Source: Heliocidaris erythrogramma (Eukaryota; Echinodermata; Echinoidea; Camarodonta; Echinometridae). Taken from it: DNA of 64,000 nt. Shown piece by piece: positions 21,871 through 30,936 of this stretch. The stretch is taken from assembly GCA_025617745.1 (NCBI GenBank), contig CM046871.1, positions 31,999,579-32,063,578 of the forward strand. The letters are read 5' to 3'. A model generated the notes under the pieces. The model did no database searches. It worked only from the letters and a program-made list of their open reading frames with translations, and was not told the DNA's origin. A program made the translations under genes and the position numbers. Positions within the stretch are counted from its first letter, which is position 1; each line of letters begins with the position of its first letter.

Positions 21871-23270
21871 TCATATTTTTTGGTGATGAATTTTGTTTTA
21901 AAATTATGATTATGATGTACGAAATCAAGATTTCGAAGAAGATAATGAAATTAAGCAAGTTAGTAATTCCCATGAAACTGAAAGGTTCTGAAAAATGATT
22001 TTAACTGAAGGTACCCCTCCCACGTCTATTGGCATAAACAGGGGGCTAAAGGGGGCATGCCCTCATGTTCACCCCTAAAATAAAGAAAAATAAGAAAAGA
22101 GAAAGGGAATGAAATTTTAGCAAAAACCGGGAAGCGCTCGCTCGATTCGCTCGCTGGCATTTTCGTATCTTAACCAATGCCGGTTATATTACTATTCTTC
22201 AGATAGGAAATGAGGTTGCATTTTGTCTTTCCATCCAGTTATGCCATTCGTCTGCTCATAAAAGGTTGCTTATAAAACTGCAAGGATTCAATTGGCAAGT
22301 TAACCTGAAATAGATGAATTTTCAGGAGATAGTGCCCTGTGACCATTACCCCATTCCTACCATTCCCACTGTGAAAACGGAAGATGCCGATACATATTAT
22401 GTTACTAAAATTACGAGAAGGGAGTAACAATGCACTTGAACCACATTCTCAGTATTAAACAAATAATTCTCTTTTCGATCGCCCACAAAATCTAGAAAGA
22501 AGATGTTTTGGTAGCAATAACTCTTAATCCAGCAGTGAGATGCCCGAATATCATACTTTTTGCAGCGAGGTGTGCGACTCAACTGGAATTCAGCACGGAG
22601 ATGTACATTATAAAAATCGTCTTGTGTATTCTGTATATTTTTTTTCTTTGCTCGCTGCGCTTTCTTATATATTATCTAGATAAAGAATGATTTGGAAAGG
22701 CAAACGACTTTGGCATGCAAGAGAGGTGACCGAATTTAGACCGAATCGTAAAGGCCTGTGGTGTAATTTGATGACGAAATTATACTTTATCATCAAATGA
22801 GTGTCTTTGTCCTTGCTCGCTTCATTCGTTCGTAATATTTAGACACATTTTGGTTTTGCACAGCAAACACTTGGACCAGCGAGGTTCTAAAATAGAGTCA
22901 TAATTGGCAGTAACTTGACGAAATATACTATTTACATATCTTACTGGCCTAGAGTGTAATCTAGCGACAAAACAGATCTTTTGTAGCGAGAAGTTGTTAT
23001 TTTTTTGTTCGCTCGCTCGCTCGCCAAACAAAAAAATTAAAAAAATAGTATGTGTATGGGGTGTGTGCGGGTAGGTGAGGGTATGTGTGTACTGGGGTGT
23101 GGGCTTACCCAAAAAATTTCAGCAAAGGATTTCCATCACAATTTTCAAGCCCGTATCCGGACAGCTAATCTCCAGGACAACTACCCCCTATGTCAACCCC
23201 CCCCCCCCCCACACTCCCCCCTCCCCAGACTGGACGATTGCTGAAACTTCAGATAATGGCTAGGGATTAT
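21871..23270. other. Noncoding DNA
   Basis: No gene supported. Contains CGCTCGCTCG words at about 22135-22160 and 23005-23025, a C14 run near 23200, and a GT-rich stretch near 23050-23100. Confidence 0.4.
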
Positions 23271-23274
23271 GCGT

Positions 23275-23560
23275 AATGTGAGATGAGGGTCGCTATTCCT
23301 AATTCACATTCAGGGTCATTACTCATATGGACCACTATTCATAATACGAAATCGTGGTCGTTATTCATAAACATGGAAAAGGGGCGATATTCATAATTTA
23401 TATTGGGGTTCACTACTCATTAGGGCCACTTTTCATAATACGGTATGAGGGTCGTTACTCATCATATCAGAAGAGGGTCGCTTTTTATAATATGAGAAGA
23501 GGGTCGCTGTTCATAATACGGTGTGAGGGTCGCTATTCAGAATCCATATTTATAATTATG
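23275..23560. repeat. Degenerate minisatellite (GAGGGTCGCTATTCATAATA)
   Basis: About nine imperfect units of roughly 25-35 bp share GGGTCGCTATTCATAATACG with variants (GGGTCGTTACTCAT, GGGGCGATATTCATAA, GGGTTCACTACTCAT). Unit length and sequence vary, so the array is old. Confidence 0.8.
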
Positions 23561-23643
23561 GAGATGCCCATTATAACAACCTTCGCTGATCTTTCACTTA
23601 TATTTGAAGGCGCATAACCATCCTCCATCTGAAATCATGCACC

Positions 23644-24143
23644 NNNNNNNNNNNNNNNNNNNNNNNNNNNNNNNNNNNNNNNNNNNNNNNNNNNNNNNNN
23701 NNNNNNNNNNNNNNNNNNNNNNNNNNNNNNNNNNNNNNNNNNNNNNNNNNNNNNNNNNNNNNNNNNNNNNNNNNNNNNNNNNNNNNNNNNNNNNNNNNNN
23801 NNNNNNNNNNNNNNNNNNNNNNNNNNNNNNNNNNNNNNNNNNNNNNNNNNNNNNNNNNNNNNNNNNNNNNNNNNNNNNNNNNNNNNNNNNNNNNNNNNNN
23901 NNNNNNNNNNNNNNNNNNNNNNNNNNNNNNNNNNNNNNNNNNNNNNNNNNNNNNNNNNNNNNNNNNNNNNNNNNNNNNNNNNNNNNNNNNNNNNNNNNNN
24001 NNNNNNNNNNNNNNNNNNNNNNNNNNNNNNNNNNNNNNNNNNNNNNNNNNNNNNNNNNNNNNNNNNNNNNNNNNNNNNNNNNNNNNNNNNNNNNNNNNNN
24101 NNNNNNNNNNNNNNNNNNNNNNNNNNNNNNNNNNNNNNNNNNN
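23644..24143. other. Assembly gap (500 N)
   Basis: Exactly 500 N, so probably a gap of arbitrary size. Open frames across it are artefacts. It lies a few hundred bases upstream of the Helentron leader. Confidence 1.
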
Positions 24144-24679
24144 GACCTGACATGGAACTGCAAAAACAAGTGATGTTGGTCACAAGGCTTTTGTGACTCG
24201 TCAGACATCAAGGAATACCAAATTATTTCTCTATCAAGCAGTTTTGAATAAGGAGAGTTGGCTGTACTTGTATTTGAAAATAAATGTACATTCCTAAATA
24301 ATGATTGATGGAGTGTAGCAAAAAGTGTGTAATATGTTTTTATAGCAATTGGTATGGGCAAATGCATTTTATTGCAAATTCTTATGATTGCAACTTTTCT
24401 ATCCTTTTTATGTAATTTAGTAAGAAGTTAACACAGTTTATTATAATTCATTTTTGTACATTTGGTATTCCAGACTTTTTGTTCTCTTTCTTTTTTCTAG
24501 GTCAAGTCCTTGGGGTTATATTTGTGATTGTCTGTGCTAGTTTACTTGTATAGTGTTTGTTTTTTGTTTACATTCATTTATCATTTTCATTGAGCTTGTT
24601 GGCTCCGAGAATTCCATTTCACCGACACCCATTCCATCCACCTCTCTCACATAAAGGAAAAGTAATACATCTTTCATCA
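24144..24679. other. Noncoding DNA between gap and Helentron leader
   Basis: No gene. The Helentron 5' terminus may lie in this stretch or in the gap; I cannot place it. Confidence 0.4.
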
Positions 24680-25135
24680 CTTTTCTTAATCTCAGAAGAG
24701 ATCCTCCTCTCAGAAGAGAGTGCACCTCAGCCAATTTGAATTTGGCTGTGTCTTTTACCCATTTCACTCCATTCCATCTTCAGAAGACAATCAGAATATC
24801 AAAGTTGAATATCAAAGTTGAATATCAAAGTTGAATATCAAAGTTGAATACCACAGTTGAATGCAACAGCAGAATTTTCATTGAATATTCCTGAGAAACA
24901 GATCTATCCCAGTTACAGAAGTAACTCCTATCAAGACAGAAGTTTTGATTCTTTAATCACAGAAGTGATTCCTACAAGCTTTATTATTCAATTTTTCTAT
25001 TTCACATCTATTCCAGTTACAGAAGTAACTCCTATCAAGACAGAAGTTTTGATTCTTTAATCACAGAAGTGATTCCTACAAGCTTTCTGATTCTATTCTA
25101 TTTCACGAAAGTGAATCCTACTAAATATTTCGTAT
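24680..25135 (+). promoter_or_regulatory. Helentron leader: series of short hairpins with AGAA-type loops
   Basis: Consecutive stems with different sequence but the same loop: ATCTC-AGAA-GAGAT (24690s), CTCTC-AGAA-GAGAG (24710s), AGTTAC-AGAA-GTAACT (24913 and 25017), AATCAC-AGAA-GTGATT (24957 and 25061), TTCAC-GAAA-GTGAA (25103). A direct repeat of about 112 bp (24903-25014 and 25015-25090) carries two of them twice. A 13-bp direct repeat AATATCAAAGTTG occurs four to five times at 24794-24862. Confidence 0.75.
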
Positions 25136-25139
25136 TACT

Positions 25140-25800
25140 GAAGAAAGTGAGCTTGATTGAATGTAAATTGAGTAAGCAGGATAAATAGAATAAGCTTAAG
25201 ATTGTAAAGTGTGTGAACTTAATTGATTGCAGAGAGAAGAGGATTTGGAGCAGGATATATAGAAATAAGATTGATCGATTGTAAAGTGTGTAAGCTAAAT
25301 TGATTGCAGAGAGAAGAGGATTTGGAGCAGGATATATAGAAATATAAGATTGATCGATTGTAAAGTGTGTAAGCTAAATTGATTGCAGAGAGAAGAGGAA
25401 TTTGAGCAGGATATATAGAAATAAACAAGATTGATTGTAAAGTGTGAACGCTGAATTGATTGGCAGGAGAAGAGAGTTGGGATCAGGATATATACAATTA
25501 TTAAAAACAAAACGTGTGATTGATTGGTTGTATTGAGAAATATTTGGGTTAAGATTTATAAAAGACGGTTCATTAGTGAGCTTGACTGATTGCAAGGAGA
25601 ATAAAACGGTAGAAATAGAAGTATCGGTGAGTTTGATTGAGAAAAGAAATAGAGTAAGCTTGATTGCAAAGAGAGTGCGAAATTAATTGAAAAGAGAAAA
25701 AAGTTTTAAGAATTGTGCAAGTGGATGTGAAGTCGATTGTTGGGAAGAAATTGTTTTGTTCAGATATACGAAAGCCTGGAAGTAGAAGTGAGCTTTTAAG
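25140..25800 (+). repeat. Helentron leader minisatellite, about 75-80 bp units (GGATATATAGAAAT core)
   Basis: Three units at 25205-25430 are almost identical (each with GATTGTAAAGTGTGTAAGCT, TTGATTGCAGAGAGAAGAGG and GAGCAGGATATATAGAAAT). Flanking units to 25800 are increasingly divergent but keep TTGATTGCA(A/G) and GTCAGGATATA. The same consensus, in divergent form, makes up the leader of copy 2 (62570-63830). Minus-strand open frames here are repeat artefacts. Confidence 0.85.
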
Positions 25801-26039
25801 AGGAGCAATTTGGGGGCAAGATATAAAGTGCAGAATTAAAAGTAAACGTTCTCTTTAGGTAGAGAAAGAAGGAAAGTGCCTGGGACAGTGGAAGGAAACC
25901 AAGACAAAAGTGAACTTGATTGCAAAGAGTATAAATAAGGCAGGATATACAAAAGTACTTGAGAAATTAAGAAAGAAAGCTAACTAAGCTTTATTGAGTG
26001 GATAAAGGCACATTGAGTATAACTGGAAAGACGGTTAGA

Positions 26040-26343
26040 TAAACTTCATAGCTTAAGCTACTTGTAATTTTGATAAAGAGCGCCATCTCGAGACAAAAGC
26101 ATTATAGTTCCTTGCACAGTACAACTGTATATAAATCTAGGCTATTGAAATACCATAGAGGTTAATATTAGTAAGGATTGTTTCATAATTCACAACAGTA
26201 ATTTTATTTAAGCAATAGACTTTTGGAGTAAGGAATATATATACAACAATATATATCAACATTAGAAAGAGAAAACTAATTTGTTTACCTGTAATTATTA
26301 ACTTGAATCGTTAAAAAGTTTTGTATTACAAGCACAATTTACC
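26040..26343 (+). promoter_or_regulatory. Conserved proximal leader of Helentron ORF1
   Basis: Bases 26050-26190 are repeated at 63870-64000 with only scattered substitutions (e.g. GATAAAGAGCGCCATCT(C/T)G and CTGTATATAAATCTAGGCTA-like blocks), the best-conserved part of the leader. A TATAAAT at about 26131 lies about 210 nt before the ORF1 ATG and could be a TATA box. The start context ACC ATG A has the favourable A at -3. Confidence 0.6.
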
Positions 26344-29300
26344 ATGATGGATACAATTGAATTTAAGAAAGTACTTGATGAAATCTTGGATATACTGACT
26401 AGTTGTGCATTGGTAACCAACCCAGAGCTTAATGAATGTTGTGTCTGTAGCAATGAAATCAAAGAAAATGAAAGTCATGCAACATGTGAGTGTTGTAGTA
26501 AGCATTTTCATGTGACATGTATGGGATTCCCTTGTGAAGACAAACTTACTGACCAGAGATTGATTTGGATTTGCTCATGCTGTGGTAGTAACAACATTGG
26601 TCATCGAATCTTTGACAAAGTATGTATCCCATCTCATTATAACAGATATGAGCCTCTCAACATGCTTGAAGATGAGAAAAACTTTGAACAACTGGAACCA
26701 ATCAAGAAACAGAAAATGAGAAAAAATGGCAGATCAAACAAGAGGTATGTTAAAGGACGAAAGAGCACTGTGTTTACAGAGAAAGAAAGTAAAAATGACA
26801 TGAGAAGTAGCGAATGTAACAGATCTAAACCTGATCCTGTAGCTAAGGAAATTGCTTTTCAAGCCAGAGATGAAAACCTACAGAGAGAGGAATCTGATGA
26901 TGAGTGGGTAACTGTGAAATCAAAGAGAATAAAATTGATGGAGAAAAGAAAGGAAGCAAGATCACATTCCACATCAAGAAATGATTATGGACCAGACAAA
27001 AAACACATGAGATCAATCAATGGTGTATTCTTGGAACCGGGTGTGACTTACATTGGGAGAGCAATGAAGATTTTCCAGACAAGTCGTAAGAGAAAAAATA
27101 GAAACCAGAAGAAAGAAGAATGTAAGAGAAAGGAGAATGTGAATAATGTGGAGAAAGATGTCAGTTTGCAATCTTATACAGAAACTTTCTTGGGTGTGTA
27201 TGCATATAGTGTGAAGTCGCCTCAATCAATGAAGCAATACGACAAAACTTCTGTGCAAATTGACAAAATGCAATCTCGATCTTGGGCTGATGTAGCAAAT
27301 AATTCATCTCCTCTGTCAAGAACAAATTCAAGTGTTGATACTGATGCACGTAGTTGTAATCTTTTTGAACAGGTCAAGGATTTGCGAATGTACAGAGTTC
27401 ATGCTGGTGGCAAGAAAAAAGAACAAGGTCGAGCAAGAAGCAAGAAAGGTCGGTTTATCAAACGGAAAAAAGGTACTGATGGAAATAAGTCTTCTGATAT
27501 GTTGAAAATCACATGTAACAAAGATGAAAAAAGGGCATTACCAGTTGACAATGAGAAGCTAAATGAAAAGGAGTTTGTGAATTGTTGTGACCATGGACCT
27601 GTTTCAAATTACTCGGATAAACTGAAGATTGGATTTGACAAAGATGAAGAGATAGAATTAGGAGTAAAGATTGAGAAGCTGGATACAAAGAATTCTATGA
27701 ATGCAGGTGACCAAGGACTAGATACAAATACATGTAAAAATGATGAAAACTCAGACCAGCATATCTGCAATATGAAAGACGATAAAGTTTCAAATGGAAT
27801 TGTCCAAACTGATTCCAAGAACAATCCCAATTTTGATGATAATAGGCAAATCGAAATAGATGATGATAGTAGCAGTGATATTCATATACCAGTGAAACGT
27901 TTGTGTGCAAGAAATCATATACATGTAGAATCTGATTCAGACACAAGTCCTGGATGTGATTTGTTTGATAGACGTGTCTCACCACTACGTACCATTCCAG
28001 ACAAGAGTATTTTGAATACAGAATTAAAGAATAGAAGCTTTGATACAGGAAAACAAGATACAGACAGTGATACTGATATGTCATTTAATGATTATGGTCA
28101 TTCCAAAAATCCTTTAGAATCTTCTTCACATTCAGATATTGAATATGGAAACATTGAAAAGGTAAAAGATGCTAATGTGTACTCATATACTGATGGAATA
28201 GAAAAAGAAGTTGAATTTGTAGCAAATCTTGGATTACACGATAGACCGGATAAACATTTCAAATTCTTACCCCTCCAGAACAATGACAAAGAGAACATTT
28301 GTACAAATTTGAATATCAGATATATAGGCACAAGCTCTGATTTAACGTTACATAGAGATAGCTCTATTGGAGTTCCTTTACATATTAAACAGATTAATGG
28401 TGATGGCAATTGTTTCTTTCGGGCAATTTCATATGCAATTTCTGGAACTGAGCATAATCATGCAATTTTAAGGAATGCCACTGTGAAACATTTATTGCAA
28501 ACCAAGGACATGTTTAATAATACATTGCAGCATGAGTTTAGAACAGTCAGAGAATATGTTTTGAAACGTAGAATAATGGAAGACGGAACGTGGGCTTCAG
28601 ACACTGAAATTAGTGCTTTAGCAAATTTAATCGATACTGATATTTATTCATACAATGACCAAATACCATGTTGGCAACTGTTCTCTGCAAAGAAACCTGG
28701 ACGAATAAATATTGTAACATCTGATAAGGCAATTTATATACTATACACAGGAAATATTCATTTTAATGTTGTTGAATCTGTAGATTCTGTCTTCAATTCA
28801 TCGGAACAGATAAGAACAACTAAAGAAGATGAAATGTCAAAGAGTTCTTTGCCATGTCCAACAAATCATATTGATGTTAAAGTAAAGCATGTGCTGAACA
28901 AGTCTAAATCCAAATGCCAGTTAGAGGAAGAAATTGATGAAGAAGTGTATAAGTCCCCAGAAACATATCAGAACCATGTTGACCCAAAGACAACCAAACG
29001 AAGGCTTACGTTAGAGACTGGTACAATTAATCACGATAAGAGGGAAAGTACTGCAAATCTTTTTGACATGACAGATGAACAGTGTACAAGTAAGTTAAGG
29101 AATGAACGTCAGACTGAATCAGTTGTTTGCAACGAATGTAACACCAGGCATGAAACCCTTAAAAGTGATCATAAAGACAAATGTACAAGAGTTGATACAC
29201 AAATAAAACATGTTGCCCAAGGAACCTACAATCAAGGTGACATAAGATTTGGTTATTCGAGTGGAAAGCAGTGTGTTGCTAATTCACTATCTGCACTGTT

Positions 29301-30936
29301 GTATAGCAAGATAAAAAATGCCAATGACTGGAAAAGTACAGATCTAGACAGAATTTTGAATAATGGTGATGAATTGTATCGTTACATACGACGCTTCACT
29401 TCAGTGAATCATGATTATTTGCTGACCTCTGATCTATTTGAATATTTGGACTCGTATGATGAATTGTTTGAGATAGAATGTCGTGAATCAGTCACTGGAT
29501 TGTTAGATGGAGATGAAATGAATATGGCTGTATGTCTTTCAATGCCATTAAAGCAAGCTCTTGAAAGAGAACTCTGTAACGATTCTGATGCATGTTTTGT
29601 GACTTTTGCTGACAGTACTTTTATGGTCATATCAAGTCAAGATGGTTACTTTATATTTGATTCACATTCCAGAAGCAGTCGAGGCTTACTGATTGAAAGA
29701 GGATACAGTGTTCTACTTCATACTTCAAGCTGGCAAGGTGTGTACAAGCATTGCATAAGGTTAGCAAAAACAATGGCATGCCCCATGAACAGTCAATATG
29801 AAGTAACCAGTGTCTGTGCTAAAGCAACTTCTGGTAAGAATGAAACCTTGAAAGGCTATCCACAGTTACAGAACATTCCTTTGAGCCAAATTCCATCATC
29901 AAGTAGCCACAGTGAGAGTCAGCCTGAATATCCCACACAGTGTGAAAACTTTGATGAAATTCAAAGCTTGGATGAGAGTATTCTTTCACAAGAAATCATT
30001 GATAATCCAGATTTACTTCACTGTTTTGAAAAAGCACATGATCCAATTGTTGTTGACCCACAAAATGACCATATCGAAACAAAATATGTTAATGAACAGA
30101 AAGGAAACTCAGAAAATTGTACGAATTTTGCAAATTTTGCAAATGTAGTGGACAAAGTTTATGATTCTAACTCAGCCTTAAGTAAAAAACGAAAATTCAG
30201 TAATTTTGAAAAGGATCTAAAAGTTGATATTGACTTAAAGGAAGTTCGAAAAACTAAATTGGTGAAAAAAAAAGAGTATGATACGTTAAGAAAAGATGAA
30301 AGTGAATGTATTGATAGTAATGAGGAATTAATGATAATTGGAGAAGTTCATTCGACATTGTGGTTTAAGCCTCTGAATGAAAGGAGGAAGAAAGAATGTT
30401 GTCAAAGAGCAAACATAGCACATACGTCTTCTTTTTCCAGTCCTGGTGTTGAAGGATATGTACCTATTGGAAATGAAAATAGGAAACAACCAAAGATTGC
30501 TGAATCTGAAAGGGTTAAAAATGTTGACAATTCAAGAAAAAAACGTAAAAGAAAAACTTATAATGAAACTAGCAAACTGAAAAGAGAGCGCATGAGAGAA
30601 AAACGAGCCTTGGCAAAGGAAGGGGATAGTAATAACAAGAAGGAAAAGCATCTTGACAATGCAAACATACGTAAAATGAAGAGAGCAGTTAAAAAGAAAG
30701 AGAAATATCATAATGATCTTATCTGGAAAATTAACAAAATAAATCAAGTAAAAGAAAAATACAAACAAGAGAAAAACAAAAAATACAGACAAGATCTAAG
30801 TTTTAGGAAGAAACAGGTCGCTGCTATGACAAACAAATATCATTGTGATTTACAGTATAGAAAAAAAATGCTTAATGCAAATAAACAGAGATATAGGACA
30901 AATGAACAATTCAAAGAAAATTTAAAACAACCATGA
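26344..30936 (+). CDS. Helentron ORF1: PHD finger, OTU protease and second (C76-like) cysteine protease
   Basis: 1530 residues. (1) PHD-type finger, C4HC3: C32-x2-C35, C48-x2-C51, H56-x2-C59, C77-x2-C80, with the Trp two before the last Cys pair; expected to bind chromatin or protein. (2) Acidic, Ser-rich, low-complexity region to about 670. (3) OTU domain about 680-810: NGDGNCFFRAIS with catalytic Cys690 and Asp687, and HFNVVES with His806. (4) Second protease about 955-1130: Gln964, GKQCVANSLSALLY with Cys977, and FDSHSRSSRG with Asp1106 and His1108. The Gln-13-Cys and D-x-H layout is that of peptidase C76. (5) Lys/Arg-rich tail (1390-1530) of 18-residue repeats that continues in ORF2. Both proteases are of deubiquitinase families. 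The stop overlaps the ORF2 start as ATGA. Start chosen at the first of two ATGs in good context; no upstream in-frame extension is evident. Confidence 0.9.
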   Translation: MMDTIEFKKVLDEILDILTSCALVTNPELNECCVCSNEIKENESHATCECCSKHFHVTCMGFPCEDKLTDQRLIWICSCCGSNNIGHRIFDKVCIPSHYNRYEPLNMLEDEKNFEQLEPIKKQKMRKNGRSNKRYVKGRKSTVFTEKESKNDMRSSECNRSKPDPVAKEIAFQARDENLQREESDDEWVTVKSKRIKLMEKRKEARSHSTSRNDYGPDKKHMRSINGVFLEPGVTYIGRAMKIFQTSRKRKNRNQKKEECKRKENVNNVEKDVSLQSYTETFLGVYAYSVKSPQSMKQYDKTSVQIDKMQSRSWADVANNSSPLSRTNSSVDTDARSCNLFEQVKDLRMYRVHAGGKKKEQGRARSKKGRFIKRKKGTDGNKSSDMLKITCNKDEKRALPVDNEKLNEKEFVNCCDHGPVSNYSDKLKIGFDKDEEIELGVKIEKLDTKNSMNAGDQGLDTNTCKNDENSDQHICNMKDDKVSNGIVQTDSKNNPNFDDNRQIEIDDDSSSDIHIPVKRLCARNHIHVESDSDTSPGCDLFDRRVSPLRTIPDKSILNTELKNRSFDTGKQDTDSDTDMSFNDYGHSKNPLESSSHSDIEYGNIEKVKDANVYSYTDGIEKEVEFVANLGLHDRPDKHFKFLPLQNNDKENICTNLNIRYIGTSSDLTLHRDSSIGVPLHIKQINGDGNCFFRAISYAISGTEHNHAILRNATVKHLLQTKDMFNNTLQHEFRTVREYVLKRRIMEDGTWASDTEISALANLIDTDIYSYNDQIPCWQLFSAKKPGRINIVTSDKAIYILYTGNIHFNVVESVDSVFNSSEQIRTTKEDEMSKSSLPCPTNHIDVKVKHVLNKSKSKCQLEEEIDEEVYKSPETYQNHVDPKTTKRRLTLETGTINHDKRESTANLFDMTDEQCTSKLRNERQTESVVCNECNTRHETLKSDHKDKCTRVDTQIKHVAQGTYNQGDIRFGYSSGKQCVANSLSALLYSKIKNANDWKSTDLDRILNNGDELYRYIRRFTSVNHDYLLTSDLFEYLDSYDELFEIECRESVTGLLDGDEMNMAVCLSMPLKQALERELCNDSDACFVTFADSTFMVISSQDGYFIFDSHSRSSRGLLIERGYSVLLHTSSWQGVYKHCIRLAKTMACPMNSQYEVTSVCAKATSGKNETLKGYPQLQNIPLSQIPSSSSHSESQPEYPTQCENFDEIQSLDESILSQEIIDNPDLLHCFEKAHDPIVVDPQNDHIETKYVNEQKGNSENCTNFANFANVVDKVYDSNSALSKKRKFSNFEKDLKVDIDLKEVRKTKLVKKKEYDTLRKDESECIDSNEELMIIGEVHSTLWFKPLNERRKKECCQRANIAHTSSFSSPGVEGYVPIGNENRKQPKIAESERVKNVDNSRKKRKRKTYNETSKLKRERMREKRALAKEGDSNNKKEKHLDNANIRKMKRAVKKKEKYHNDLIWKINKINQVKEKYKQEKNKKYRQDLSFRKKQVAAMTNKYHCDLQYRKKMLNANKQRYRTNEQFKENLKQP
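30921..30936 (+). promoter_or_regulatory. Candidate -1 ribosomal frameshift site (U_UUA_AAA) with ATGA stop/start overlap
   Basis: In the ORF1 frame codons read AAT-TTA-AAA-CAA-CCA-TGA; T30921 plus TTA and AAA is a canonical X_XXY_YYZ heptamer six bases before the stop. ORF2 is in the -1 frame. Slippage would join residue 1528 of ORF1 through Thr-Thr to Met1 of ORF2. The 18-residue repeat unit RYRTNEQFKENLK|TTMRN, spanning the slip, matches its neighbour KYLKNEDFRQKQKATMRN position by position only in the shifted reading. Downstream I see only a weak 4-bp stem (AAGG/CCTT) about 20 nt away, so no clear stimulator. Confidence 0.6.

Noticed and set aside
23275..23560. CRISPR-like array
   Set aside because: Repeats are degenerate with variable unit length and the DNA is animal nuclear; minisatellite is the better explanation.
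23594..24367. Long open frames across the N gap (182-257 codons)
   Set aside because: They consist mostly of unknown residues from the 500 N and have no real coding evidence.
25219..25595. Minus-strand frames in the Helentron leader (69-73 aa)
   Set aside because: Product of the 75-80-bp minisatellite, repeated peptide wording without a domain.
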